A stretch of 47,106 bases of DNA from Treponema sp. (GTDB lineage Bacteria; Spirochaetota; Spirochaetia; Treponematales; Breznakiellaceae). The stretch is from the NCBI GenBank assembly GCA_009780855.1, contig WQZG01000020.1, positions 1 to 47,106 on the forward strand. Direction: 5' to 3'. How positions within the stretch are numbered: position 1 is the stretch's first letter; each line of letters starts with the position of its first letter. The translations under genes and the position numbers were made by a program. The notes below the pieces were generated by a model. It ran no database searches and was not told the DNA's origin. It saw only the letters and a list, made by a program, of their open reading frames with translations. Below, in pieces: positions 1 to 8,497 of this stretch.

Positions 1-185
1 CGCCAGGCCAAAAGAAATATGGCGGAAACTCCGGCGATATTGGAGCAAATATCCGCGCCGACAGCCAGGAGGGCGATTTTGAGATCCCTTGTAAGGAAAT
101 CCAGATCCATCCGCGCATAGACAGCATACAGGCCCAAGTATTTCCTCAATGTTAATTTACCGGGAGTTATTTTACTGGCAGTCAA
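1..185 (-). CDS. ABC-2 type permease, N-terminal part (runs off window)
   Basis: Only about 61 codons are visible. The reading frame opens at a TTG at 185, placed 5 bases after a strong GGAGGG, and continues open to the window edge. The peptide has KYLGLYAVYARMDLDFL, then the hydrophobic stretch IALLAVGADICSNIAGVSAIFLLAW, which resembles the amino end of the second permease in paired ABC-2 exporters. It starts just downstream of the other permease (stop at 208), so the two are probably translated from one mRNA and form a heteromeric channel whose ATPase would lie beyond the window. An internal TTG at 149 is a weaker alternative start. The family assignment rests on context and hydrophobicity. 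Confidence 0.6.
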   Translation of the reverse strand, partial: MTASKITPGKLTLRKYLGLYAVYARMDLDFLTRDLKIALLAVGADICSNIAGVSAIFLLAW

Positions 186-207
186 TTTACCCTCCATACG
201 ATACAAT

Positions 208-978
208 TTACCCGCCATATGAAACCATCTTTTCCATGCTTTTTCTAAAGGCCAGAACTGCCAGGGGCCACAGCAAAATATTCCAAAAAACCTGCAGCGG
301 TATGACAGTTATTGCGTCTGTCATTCCGGTAAATAAAGTAAGGGGAGCGGCGGCCAGACTGCCAAAGGGAAGCAGTTTAAAAACGCCGCCGATGTTCCAC
401 GGCAATAGATCAAACGGAATAACTGCTCCGGAAAAAAGCATCGTAATGGCATAACGCAGGGTATAAGCCATCCAGTTGGCGTTCTGCATGCGGATGATAA
501 AACAGGAAAAAAGAAAATCCACCGCAAATCCCAGCGATATTGAAAGCGCCAGGGACGGCAGAAACCATGCGGAGCAAGGTACCAGGTTAACGCCGAACAA
601 GGGTAGAATTATAACAAAGGGCAGGCTGAACAGAACAAATTCCGGCAGCCAGCCCCCAATTGTTGTCATAACAAGCTGGCCGAATATTGTCTGCGGCCTG
701 CGGTACAGATCCAGAATTTTCCCGTCATAATGCCAGGTAACGGCGCCTGACTGCACATCAAGCTGAGATCGTAAAACAGCGGACACGCAGGTATAGGTAA
801 GCAATTTATCCAGAGTAAACCCGCCCAAATCCGCGCCGCCATTAGCCAGGGATCGCCACAAAAATACCATGGGCAGGAGGTAGATAATTCTGAGCAAATA
901 ACCGGCAAACAAAGCCGGTACGCCGCCGTTGAGTTTCCCGCCAGCCGACATTTTTATGGTAGATACAATACCTTTCAT
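208..978 (-). CDS. ABC-2 type transporter permease
   Basis: A 256-residue polytopic membrane protein with about six hydrophobic segments, for example around residues 20-45, 115-140, 150-170, 185-205 and 230-250. It lacks nucleotide-binding motifs, so it would be the membrane subunit of an exporter. The amphipathic stretch DLYRRPQTIFGQLVMTT before the third helix and the pattern AITMLFSGAVIPFDLLPW are typical of the ABC-2 permease fold. The gene is followed closely by the second permease at 185. Start: the ATG at 978 has only an A-rich upstream stretch and no clear ribosome site; an internal ATG about nine codons later is possible. The substrate cannot be inferred. Confidence 0.75.
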   Translation of the reverse strand: MKGIVSTIKMSAGGKLNGGVPALFAGYLLRIIYLLPMVFLWRSLANGGADLGGFTLDKLLTYTCVSAVLRSQLDVQSGAVTWHYDGKILDLYRRPQTIFGQLVMTTIGGWLPEFVLFSLPFVIILPLFGVNLVPCSAWFLPSLALSISLGFAVDFLFSCFIIRMQNANWMAYTLRYAITMLFSGAVIPFDLLPWNIGGVFKLLPFGSLAAAPLTLFTGMTDAITVIPLQVFWNILLWPLAVLAFRKSMEKMVSYGG

Positions 979-1054
979 ATTTTTTTTCTTTTTTAAAAAT
1001 TTTTAAGAAAATTTACCACAAACCACACGAACAATTACACGAACATTTATTTGA

Positions 1055-1105
1055 AGAAGAGTCTCTCACGGAGCACACAAAGTTCCACAGAGAAAAGAGA
1101 AACTA
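1055..1105. repeat. Dispersed CACRGAG-rich repeat, copy A
   Basis: The stretch TCTCACGGAGCACACAAAG followed by TTCCACAGAGAAAAG closely matches the reverse complement of 42615-42655 and more loosely 11048-11096. It lies in the 248-base gene-free gap between the exporter genes (ending at 1227) and the ABC-2 permease. The rest of that gap is A- and T-rich and I see no gene in it. Confidence 0.7.
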
Positions 1106-1169
1106 AAAATTAAAAAAGAAAAAAGAAGGATGAAAGAAGAATGTAAAAATACTAATCCTACACTCTTAA

Positions 1170-1190
1170 CTATTCACTATTCACTATTCA
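1170..1190. repeat. Tandem heptamer CTATTCA x3
   Basis: Three perfect head-to-tail copies of a 7-base unit are followed by a pyrimidine-rich run (TTTTCCC repeated) down to the end of the exporter gene at 1227. It looks like intergenic simple sequence downstream of that operon. Confidence 0.7.
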
Positions 1191-1226
1191 CTTTTCCCTA
1201 TTCATTTTTCCCTTTTCCCTTTTTTC

Positions 1227-3056
1227 CTATGTCCTTAAAACTTCCTGTTCGGCTTCTTCTTCAAACTGCCTGGTGTACAGACCGTAGTAGTGACCGCGTT
1301 TGTTCATCAGTTCGGGGTGGGTGCCGCGTTCGATGATCTTGCCGTCATCCACCACCAGAATAAAGTCCGCGTTGCGGATGGTCGAAAGCCGGTGCGCTAT
1401 AACAAAACTGGTGCGGCCTTCGAGCAGGCTGTGAATGGCGTTCTGCAGCAGCATTTCCATCTCTGTATCAACAGAACTTGTCGCTTCATCAAGAATAAAA
1501 ATTCTGGGGTCTGCAAGCACGGCTCGGGCAAAAGAGATTAGCTGTTTTTCACCTGTAGACAGACGATCACCGCCTTCCCCGACTTCGGTATCGAATCCTT
1601 TTTCCAGTTTCGAAACAATGTTTTCTGCGTGGACAATTTTCGCGGCAGCTTCCACTTCAGCGTCTGTCGCGTCAAGGCGGCCGTAGCGGATATTGTCCCG
1701 GATAGTACCGGTAAAAAGATGCGGCGTCTGCAGCACATAGCCAAGGTTGCTGTGCAGCCAGAGCTGGCTGCGTTCGCGGTAGTCCCGGCCGTCAATAAGG
1801 ATTTCTCCTTTGCTGGGTTCAAAGAAACGGCAGACCAGATTAACCAGAGTCGACTTGCCGGCGCCAGTTTCACCGACAATGGCCGCGTAGGATCCCCTGG
1901 GCACCAGAAGATTAAAATTTTCAAGGATGTTTTCGTTTCCGTCGGGGTATTTAAATGTAACATCCTTAAATTCCACATCCCCGGCCAAAGGTTCCCAGTT
2001 CGCGGTTTTGGGGTTAAATACATCGCCGTATTTTTCGATAACATCGGCGCGGTCGGTAATGCCTGGCGTCTGTTCAAGCAGGCCTGTCACCCTTTCGATG
2101 TTGGCCTGGGTAGAAACCAGGTCGGTAAGAATGTTGGCAATGTTCTGGATCGGATCAAAAAAACTTCCTGCGTACTGGAGAAAAATCGCCAGTATGGAAA
2201 GCTCGGCGCCCATGTACGCGATCTCCCAGCCTCCGTAGGCCAGAACAAATGCGGTTGAAAGCGCTCCGACAAAAAACACCAGCGGTATAAAAATTGACCT
2301 TAGCCTGGCCATGTGGGTGGCGTGGAAGCGGTAATCGCTTGTAATCTTTGAATACTCGGCAAGGCTCTGTTTCTCGGCCACCAGAACCTTGACTGTCCTT
2401 GCTCCGGTAATACCTTCGTTCATCGCTCCGGTCATTTTGGAATTCAACTTCCTCATGATCCGGTTAACCGACAATATTTTCTTCTGGAAATACCAGGTTA
2501 TTAGCGCCAGCGGCGGAATGGTCGCGCAGACAATCAGGGCAAGATGCCATTGCACAATGAACATCGCGATAACAACGCCGATGCAGTAAAAGGCGGACCA
2601 GCAGAAATCAACCAGCCCCCATGCTACCAGATCGCCGATGCGGCTTGTATCAGAATTGGTTCTGGCCATCATGTAGCCGACCGGCGTTTTGTTGTAATAG
2701 GCCAGGCTTAATTTCTGCAGATGGACAAACACTGAATTCCTCAAATCCCTGGTTATGCCGGATTCGGCGCGGGTTCCGTTGGCAACGAAAAACCTGACGT
2801 TCACCGCCTGCAGGGTCATCAGAAAAAGAGCAGCTGCCAGAAGAAAGCCGATTCCGTCCGTTGTCTGCGGCTGAATATTGTGCTTGATTGCGTACCCAAG
2901 AAGAAGGGGCAGCAGGACGTCTACCGCTGCTACGGAAAGCATAAGAACAGCGGTATAGATCAGATATTTTTTCTGCGGAATTATAAACGGGAACATCTTT
3001 TTCCAGATGCCCAGTGACATTGGTTTATTATAATCAAAATCTTCGTAATCAGACAT
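1227..3056 (-). CDS. Heterodimeric ABC exporter, catalytic-site half (BmrD/TM288-like)
   Basis: A 609-residue fused exporter subunit: six-helix membrane domain about 30-330 and nucleotide-binding domain about 355-590. Visible motifs are Walker A GETGAGKST (395-403), Walker B ILDE with the catalytic Glu at 524, and an H-loop in IAHRLST. The ABC signature is altered to LSTGEKQ (499-505) instead of LSGGQ. In known heterodimeric exporters such as BmrCD and TM287/288, one subunit keeps the Glu while carrying a degenerate signature, which is this pattern. It is last in the operon, 11 bases after its partner (stop at 3068). Multidrug or lipid export is a reasonable guess; the true substrate is unknown. 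Confidence 0.9.
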   Translation of the reverse strand: MSDYEDFDYNKPMSLGIWKKMFPFIIPQKKYLIYTAVLMLSVAAVDVLLPLLLGYAIKHNIQPQTTDGIGFLLAAALFLMTLQAVNVRFFVANGTRAESGITRDLRNSVFVHLQKLSLAYYNKTPVGYMMARTNSDTSRIGDLVAWGLVDFCWSAFYCIGVVIAMFIVQWHLALIVCATIPPLALITWYFQKKILSVNRIMRKLNSKMTGAMNEGITGARTVKVLVAEKQSLAEYSKITSDYRFHATHMARLRSIFIPLVFFVGALSTAFVLAYGGWEIAYMGAELSILAIFLQYAGSFFDPIQNIANILTDLVSTQANIERVTGLLEQTPGITDRADVIEKYGDVFNPKTANWEPLAGDVEFKDVTFKYPDGNENILENFNLLVPRGSYAAIVGETGAGKSTLVNLVCRFFEPSKGEILIDGRDYRERSQLWLHSNLGYVLQTPHLFTGTIRDNIRYGRLDATDAEVEAAAKIVHAENIVSKLEKGFDTEVGEGGDRLSTGEKQLISFARAVLADPRIFILDEATSSVDTEMEMLLQNAIHSLLEGRTSFVIAHRLSTIRNADFILVVDDGKIIERGTHPELMNKRGHYYGLYTRQFEEEAEQEVLRT

Positions 3057-3067
3057 TTTAATAACCT

Positions 3068-4963
3068 CTATTTATTTTCGGGGACAACACCGGGGACAGC
3101 AGCCGCAGTATCAAAGACTGCGCCGGGCACGGTTTTTGCGGCGCCGGCTTCTGCGAAACCTGTTTCGATGTCCCCGCGCTGTAAATCAAAAATACGCTGG
3201 TATGTACCGCCCCTGGTCACCAGTTCCTCGTGCGAACCGATATCTTCGACGGTTCCGTCCTTTAATACCAGAATCTTGTCAGCCTGCATCAAAGAAGAGA
3301 TGCGGTGCGATATTATTATTACAGCCGCCTCTTTTACCCTGCGCCTCAAGGCTGCCCGGATTTTGGAATCAGTTTCCGTATCAACGGCCGAAAGGCTGTC
3401 GTCAAAAATCATTACCGGGCTGTTGCCTGCAAGCATTCTGGCAATTGCCACACGCTGCTTTTGGCCGCCGGACAGGGTAACGCCCCTTTCCCCGACTATG
3501 GTTTCGTAGCCCAGCTCAAATTCTTCGATAGTCTCGTCCACCATCGCGACCGCGGTGGCGGCCTGGATCTCTTCAAGCTGCATCTCAGGCTTTATAAGCG
3601 AAATGTTTTCCCTTATGGTTTTTGAAAACAAGAAAGGTTCCTGCAGACAAAGCCCGATGTTCTGCCGTAAATGGGGCCTGGCGATCCTGCGTATGTCTAT
3701 ACCGTCAATGGTAATCGAACCATCCCCATCTTTTAGATCATAAAGCCGGCTTAAAAGATGAACCAGGGTAGTCTTGCCCGATCCGGTGCCTCCAAGTATT
3801 GCCATGCTTTCGCCCGGCTTTAAAACAAAGGAAACATCGCGGAGCACAGGTTCCTTCCCGTAGTTAAATGTAACCTTGTCAAAAACAATCTCGCCCTTAA
3901 GCTGCGGAGTTAACGCGTCCGGAGGATCGGTTTCCGGTTCTGCCGAAAGTATATAATTGATGCGGCCGGCGGCAACCGATGTTCTGGACATATCGGAGAT
4001 AATGCGGCCCAGATTGCGTACAGGCCAAATCATCATGTTGGCGGATGAATAAAAAGCCAAAAAAGTTCCGGGCGTCAGATGGCCCTGCACGCTGCGCAGA
4101 ACTCCGGCCCCTACTATTATGGCCATCTGCAGGCCGACGAAAAAATCCCCGCCGCCCCAGAACAGACCAAGCATCCTGCCGATCCTTATCTGTATGGTCC
4201 GGTAGATTGAGGTCTTTTCGTAAAATTTTTCAGTTTCGTATTTTTCTCTGCCAAAAGCGCGCACAACCCGCACGCCGGTATAGTTTTCCTGGGCCGCAGC
4301 CTGCATGACGCCTTCCGCCTCGTCCGCCATCTTAAACTGCTTGCCGACCTTCTTAAAATACATAACCGAAAAAACAACAATGAACGGAATCAGCGCTAGC
4401 GACATTAACGACATAAACACATCCATGGAAAACATCATTAATAGCGCAATTACAAAAACGCTGAAGGTTCTTATAAGTTCGCCAAGCTGGTTCTGCATAA
4501 AATTGCGGACGCTGTCCACATCGGTCGTGCAGCGCTGTATAATGTCGCCGGTCTGGCATGCGACATGCCATTCAAAGTCCAGTTTCTGAATATGGGAGTA
4601 AAGGCTGTTGCGCAGTTTCCAGGCCACTGTCTCCCCGATTTCTATGCTGGTATACCTTCGCACCACATTGAACAGGCCGGAAATCAGGGCTGCCGCGATC
4701 AAAAAGAGCGCGCAGATCCAGATATTCCTCTTAAAAACATCAATGCCGCCCAGACCATCTACCATGGCCTGCACAAAGGAAGGCGCTTCCAGCGGCGCTG
4801 TCCCGATTACAGAGTCGATTGTATACCGTATTATCTGCGGATTTAAAAATGAAAAACTCACGTTGCCCAAAATCGCAATTGCGCAAAGAGTAAACCTGAA
4901 ATAACGTCCTTCCGCCGAAGCGGCAATAAGGGCGAACTTGCCTCCTTTCCAGGGCAGTTTCAT
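3068..4963 (-). CDS. Heterodimeric ABC exporter, degenerate-site half (BmrC/TM287-like)
   Basis: A 631-residue fused exporter subunit with a six-helix membrane domain (about 20-335) and a nucleotide-binding domain (about 355-600). Walker A is GGTGSGKTT (391-399) and the signature is canonical LSGGQKQR (497-504). Walker B reads VMIFDDSLSAVDT, with Asp at 522 where the catalytic Glu is expected. This Asp marks the degenerate ATP site of heterodimeric exporters, complementary to the altered signature in the next gene. The start ATG overlaps the stop of the upstream gene by 4 bases (4960-4963), implying translational coupling. The last 35 or so residues are Ala/Val/Pro-rich and probably flexible. 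Confidence 0.92.
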   Translation of the reverse strand: MKLPWKGGKFALIAASAEGRYFRFTLCAIAILGNVSFSFLNPQIIRYTIDSVIGTAPLEAPSFVQAMVDGLGGIDVFKRNIWICALFLIAAALISGLFNVVRRYTSIEIGETVAWKLRNSLYSHIQKLDFEWHVACQTGDIIQRCTTDVDSVRNFMQNQLGELIRTFSVFVIALLMMFSMDVFMSLMSLALIPFIVVFSVMYFKKVGKQFKMADEAEGVMQAAAQENYTGVRVVRAFGREKYETEKFYEKTSIYRTIQIRIGRMLGLFWGGGDFFVGLQMAIIVGAGVLRSVQGHLTPGTFLAFYSSANMMIWPVRNLGRIISDMSRTSVAAGRINYILSAEPETDPPDALTPQLKGEIVFDKVTFNYGKEPVLRDVSFVLKPGESMAILGGTGSGKTTLVHLLSRLYDLKDGDGSITIDGIDIRRIARPHLRQNIGLCLQEPFLFSKTIRENISLIKPEMQLEEIQAATAVAMVDETIEEFELGYETIVGERGVTLSGGQKQRVAIARMLAGNSPVMIFDDSLSAVDTETDSKIRAALRRRVKEAAVIIISHRISSLMQADKILVLKDGTVEDIGSHEELVTRGGTYQRIFDLQRGDIETGFAEAGAAKTVPGAVFDTAAAVPGVVPENK

Positions 4964-5616
4964 TGTGTACTTCCTCTCAAAGCAGCAGCCGCTTCTTTCC
5001 AGACCAACTGGTCTTTTTGTGAAAGCGCGGCAAATTCATCCTGCCTTCCGTAGGCGGAGAATTCTATAAATTTATTAACCCTTTCGAGTAAACTTCTGAA
5101 TTTCTGTTCGTGGAAATCCCGTATCCACTTTGGTACGGCTCTGGCCTTTCCTTTTGGATTAAAAAGCAGACTTGCGTAATGCGGGGCGCAGAGCCCGTCG
5201 CTGGCAAGAATAACCTGCTGCAGTTCTTTTTCATCAGCGCTGTCTCCCCCGCAGGAAGCCAAAAAGCCCAGATACTCTTCTTCTATCCGATCCCGTTCAA
5301 TGCAAATCGGACAGCGTCCTTTTGGCTGCCAAAGTTTTTTCTTTTCAAAAGAAGCTATCCGGTCCTCAAGAATATCCCTGCTCAGAATTGCAACCGCAAG
5401 GCCGTCCCTGAACGACATAAGGTACCCTGAATGAAACCTGCAAAAACCGCCTGCTGCCCTGTGCAGCGCCCTAAAGCCGCGGTCAGATACATGCTCAAAC
5501 AGCAGGTTGTCGATGTACCATTCCGCCCTGTCATGAACAATGGTACAGAGCGGGCAGCCCGGTTTTTCGGCAGCCTTCTGGAGCCCGAAAAAATTGATGT
5601 GTTTATCCAAAGCCAT
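4960..5616 (-). CDS. DUF6062-type protein with two CPxC/CxxH zinc-site-like modules
   Basis: A 218-residue soluble protein with a duplicated cysteine pattern: CPLC at 21-24 with CRFH at 59-62, and CPIC at 102-105 with CAPH at 143-146. Each half could bind one metal ion. I believe it belongs to the DUF6062 family, from memory of that family and without a search. It has no signal peptide or membrane segment. It sits between rpiA (2 bases away) and the exporter genes (4-base overlap), so its synthesis is tied to the transporter. A regulator, chaperone or redox-sensing partner of the exporter are possibilities; none is shown. Confidence 0.65.
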   Translation of the reverse strand: MALDKHINFFGLQKAAEKPGCPLCTIVHDRAEWYIDNLLFEHVSDRGFRALHRAAGGFCRFHSGYLMSFRDGLAVAILSRDILEDRIASFEKKKLWQPKGRCPICIERDRIEEEYLGFLASCGGDSADEKELQQVILASDGLCAPHYASLLFNPKGKARAVPKWIRDFHEQKFRSLLERVNKFIEFSAYGRQDEFAALSQKDQLVWKEAAAALRGSTQ

Positions 5617-5618
5617 GA

Positions 5619-6335
5619 TTAATCCCGGCGTTCTACATTGCCGTTTCCGTGACCAATAAAAATTGCCGGACGCAGAACCCTGCCGGCCGGACCGGTAAAG
5701 AAACCGTTCTCAACCACTCCCGGTATGCGGTTAATTTCGGCTTCCAGCGCCGAAGGATCAGGGGCAGTTCCAAAAAGTATGTCCAGAATAAAATTGCCGT
5801 GATCGGTAATCACAGGACCGGCTTTTCGTACAGCTTCCCGGAGTTTTACCTCCGCTCCCAATTTTTCCAGAGCCAGGGTTACGGGAATCCTGGCTTCCGG
5901 AATCACCTCCACGGGAACGGGAAATTTCAACCCCAGATTTTTAACAATTTTTGATTCATCAACAACTATCGCGTACTGCGCGGAAGCGTAGGCGATAATC
6001 TTTTCCAGAAGCAGCGCGCCTCCGCCGCCCTTGATACAGCGGTTGTCCGGGTCCACCTCGTCGGCGCCGTCTATCGTTAAATCAAGGCTTCCGTCAATTT
6101 CCCTGGAATTCAGGGAGAAGATGGGAATACCCAGTTTTTCGCATTCTATCGTAGTCTGGAAACTGGTTGGAACAGCCAGAATATCGCACAGCTCTCCGCT
6201 TGCCAAAAGCGCACCCACGCGCCGGACCGCCGGAATTGCCGTCGAACCGGTGCCAAGGCCAAGCTTCATCCCGCTTCTGACCAATTTATCAACGGCAGAA
6301 GCTGCGACCATTTCTTTAATTGTTGTTTGATCCAT
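5619..6335 (-). CDS. rpiA: Ribose-5-phosphate isomerase A
   Basis: A 238-residue protein of normal family length that interconverts ribose 5-phosphate and ribulose 5-phosphate in the pentose phosphate pathway. Clear family motifs are LGLGTGSTA (about 25-33), TIDGADEVD (catalytic Asp region, about 87-95) and KGGGGALLLEK (about 100-110). The gene begins 20 bases after the aroDE stop with no obvious Shine-Dalgarno, so it probably depends on the operon mRNA. Linkage to aroDE fits carbon supply for the shikimate route only loosely. Confidence 0.96.
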   Translation of the reverse strand: MDQTTIKEMVAASAVDKLVRSGMKLGLGTGSTAIPAVRRVGALLASGELCDILAVPTSFQTTIECEKLGIPIFSLNSREIDGSLDLTIDGADEVDPDNRCIKGGGGALLLEKIIAYASAQYAIVVDESKIVKNLGLKFPVPVEVIPEARIPVTLALEKLGAEVKLREAVRKAGPVITDHGNFILDILFGTAPDPSALEAEINRIPGVVENGFFTGPAGRVLRPAIFIGHGNGNVERRD

Positions 6336-6355
6336 AAAGTTTTTACAATTGCGTT

Positions 6356-7864
6356 TTACATTTCAACGCGGCTAATTAGCGAAGAGGGAAATTCCTTTCC
6401 CATATAATATTGATATTGGTACCGGGCCTGCCGCATAAGCATATCATAACCGTTGATTATTTTACAACCCGCTGATTCGGCACGGCAAAGGCAGCGGGTT
6501 TTTTCCGGCTTGTAAATCAAATCAAAGACAAGTTCCTTTCCGCTAAAGTTATAAAACCTTAATGGATCGCCTTCTGTATCAGGTTCCATTCCGACTGTAG
6601 TTGTCTGGATAATAATGTCGGTATGTTTTTCCATCATTTTGATTCCGTGGCTGTCCAGGCCTCCCCATGCAAACTGGTAAGGCAGGGCAATCTCCCGGGC
6701 CCGGGAAGCGGTTCTGTTCAGTATTACAGCTTTGCCCTTTAACCTGTTTACTTCATAAGCAACGGATTTGGCCGCACCCCCCGCTCCTATAATGCTTACT
6801 TTTTTGCCGTGCAAATCTTTAAGGCCTGCAAACTTCAAAAGCGAATCAGAGAATCCCGGCGCGTCGGTATTGTAGCCATGCCAGCCCTGAGGACCGGCAA
6901 CTATGGTATTGCATGCGCCGATCGAATCAACGGTGCAGGACTTAACGGCAAGATAGGGAAGCACTGTCTCCTTGTGGGGTACAGTAATGGAAACTCCCTG
7001 AATCCCGATATCGCCGGCAAGTCCGATCAGGGATTCAATGGAATCCGCCGGAATGGGTACATAAACGGCGTCAGTCTTTTCGATTCCGAATACTGTATTA
7101 AAAAATTTGGGACTGCCGGTCACCTTAAGAGGGAAACCGGTTACCGCAAAAATTTTGGTATTCCCGGTAATTTCTTTAAAACGGTAAAGCTCTGTGAGCT
7201 CCCTGGGATCAAGCTGGCCAGAAGAAGCGACAGGAATGCCCTCCTCTCCCCTGACAGTAGTATAGCTTAGATGCGAACCAAGACGATCTGCCAGTATTCT
7301 GGTATTAACGCCGTAGTCTCCCATGCATAAAAGAATTTTTTCGCAGCCGCTGGTTTCCTTAGCGGCGCTGTATACAGTTCTGACATCGTTAAGGGATTTG
7401 GGCATAATCGCCGCTTTGGCAATTTCATCGCCTGTGCGGTAAAGATCCCTTATTCTTTGCGCCAGATTGGAATCAACCCCTTCAAAATTATGAAACGACC
7501 GAATAATTTTGGTGCCAAAGGCCCGGGCCGCTTCTTCAAGGCTGGGAACATTGATGTCTTCTTCGATATCCACATAGGCAAAATTCTGTCTGGGATCGGC
7601 TTCGGCAAAAGCAAGTCCATTGGCCAGCAGGGTTATGCGGGCGCCTTCATGGCCGGCGTATTGTCCGCCGTCGCGGACCCTGCGGATCGTTAAAATGACA
7701 GGAATACCAGCCATTTTTGGGAAACTGCGTATATGGAAACGCTCATCCGGATCAAGACAGTCTGCGCGCAGTTCGGCGATATCTGTATATTTTTTATATT
7801 TTTCCAGAATTTCCAAATCGCGCGCAAGGGTTTTGCCGGTTAGACAAAGACAAACTTTAGGCAT
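6356..7864 (-). CDS. aroDE: Bifunctional 3-dehydroquinate dehydratase / shikimate dehydrogenase
   Basis: A 502-residue fusion. The amino half is type I dehydroquinase: ELRADCLD near residue 32, a conserved His in IIRSFHNFEG, and the Schiff-base Lys in DEIAKAAIMPKS. The carboxyl half, from about residue 235, is shikimate dehydrogenase: VTGFPLKVTGSP, the catalytic Lys in ITVPHKE, the Asp in YNTDAPGF and the NADP loop IGAGGAAKS. It performs two successive steps of the shikimate pathway; the same fusion occurs in plants and some bacteria. I place the start at the ATG at 7864 because GAGG lies 6 bases ahead; the in-frame TTG four codons earlier overlaps that site. Three tandem palindromes lie just upstream (7877-7920). 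Confidence 0.95.
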   Translation of the reverse strand: MPKVCLCLTGKTLARDLEILEKYKKYTDIAELRADCLDPDERFHIRSFPKMAGIPVILTIRRVRDGGQYAGHEGARITLLANGLAFAEADPRQNFAYVDIEEDINVPSLEEAARAFGTKIIRSFHNFEGVDSNLAQRIRDLYRTGDEIAKAAIMPKSLNDVRTVYSAAKETSGCEKILLCMGDYGVNTRILADRLGSHLSYTTVRGEEGIPVASSGQLDPRELTELYRFKEITGNTKIFAVTGFPLKVTGSPKFFNTVFGIEKTDAVYVPIPADSIESLIGLAGDIGIQGVSITVPHKETVLPYLAVKSCTVDSIGACNTIVAGPQGWHGYNTDAPGFSDSLLKFAGLKDLHGKKVSIIGAGGAAKSVAYEVNRLKGKAVILNRTASRAREIALPYQFAWGGLDSHGIKMMEKHTDIIIQTTTVGMEPDTEGDPLRFYNFSGKELVFDLIYKPEKTRCLCRAESAGCKIINGYDMLMRQARYQYQYYMGKEFPSSLISRVEM

Positions 7865-7876
7865 AATAAACCTCAA

Positions 7877-7920
7877 GACCCAAGGGTAAAAGACCCAAAG
7901 GTTAAATGACCCTAAGGGTC
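7877..7920. promoter_or_regulatory. Three tandem 11-13 bp palindromes (GACCCWAAGGGT-like)
   Basis: GACCCAAGGGT at 7877-7887, GACCCAAAGGT at 7892-7902 and GACCCTAAGGGTC at 7908-7920 lie 15 and 16 bases apart, filling the 56-base gap between the exported protein's stop and the aroDE ribosome site. The regular spacing suggests an operator array or alternative RNA hairpins controlling aroDE. Nothing identifies the binding protein. Confidence 0.5.
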
Positions 7921-8439
7921 TTATAAATCCGAACGGTAAATAAAAATCATCTGCACCCTTCCCGCTGCATCGGAATTAAACCGCAGCGATAAAGGCCAGC
8001 TGTAACCTTTTAACGGGAAAACCGCGTAATCAGAATTACCCGGAACAACATCACCGTAACTTAAAAAAACAGCAGCCATGGGATCCCCAATCCTGATAAG
8101 ATACGCCGATTTAACGGCAAGCTGCCAGACCCGATCTCCGTATATATAAAAATCACCGTAGTCATAAACAAAAACCACATCGTCCTGCCATTCCTGCAGA
8201 CCGCGGCTGGAATATACAGAGCGCGGAATCCCCAGCTGGCCAATCAGATCGGTCAGCGTCATCCCGATATAAAGGGCCGGGTCCTCTGCCGCTGTAACAG
8301 GCGGCGCAGTAACCGGCTGCGGCGCCGCGGTTATCGGCTGCGGCGTATCAGTCTGGCCTGCTGCCTGCGGCGATACTTTTTGCGGCGCCGCGGATAAAAT
8401 CACCAATAATATAAAAAACAGCGCCGCAAAATTTCGCAT
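7921..8439 (-). CDS. Small exported protein, Pro/Thr/Ala-rich linker plus BamE/SmpA-like tail
   Basis: A 172-residue protein. Residues 1-20 form a typical signal peptide (positive start, then FAALFFILLVILSAAP). Residues 24-52 are a low-complexity PQP/TAAP linker, and the rest is a compact domain beginning ALYIGMTLTDLIGQLGIPRSVY. The IGMTxxDLIxxLGxP pattern resembles the small BamE/SmpA-like domain of outer-membrane assembly lipoproteins, but there is no lipobox Cys, so the resemblance is only suggestive. It is the first gene of the leftward operon leading into aroDE. The start lacks a Shine-Dalgarno and has TATAAA 8 bases before the ATG. Confidence 0.65.
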   Translation of the reverse strand: MRNFAALFFILLVILSAAPQKVSPQAAGQTDTPQPITAAPQPVTAPPVTAAEDPALYIGMTLTDLIGQLGIPRSVYSSRGLQEWQDDVVFVYDYGDFYIYGDRVWQLAVKSAYLIRIGDPMAAVFLSYGDVVPGNSDYAVFPLKGYSWPLSLRFNSDAAGRVQMIFIYRSDL

Positions 8440-8447
8440 GGCTTAAC

Positions 8448-8474
8448 TTTATATGAGGCAGGAAAGTCTATCAA
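8448..8474 (-). promoter_or_regulatory. Putative promoter giving a near-leaderless mRNA for the exported protein
   Basis: On the minus strand TTGATA (8474-8469) is followed after 15 bases by TATAAA (8453-8448), and the ATG at 8439 comes 8 bases later. No ribosome site lies between. The spacer is short, so this is weaker than the other cases in the window. Confidence 0.35.
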
Positions 8475-8497
8475 CCACCTCCCGGAAAAAACCGGAG

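Noticed and set aside
1629-2258. Long open frame of 209 codons on the plus strand
   Set aside because: It is the antisense shadow of the 609-residue ABC exporter gene, with no ribosome site and no recognisable domain.
7877-7920. CRISPR-like array
   Set aside because: Units are 11-13 bases with 4-5 base gaps, far too short for repeats and spacers; an operator array or hairpins fit better.
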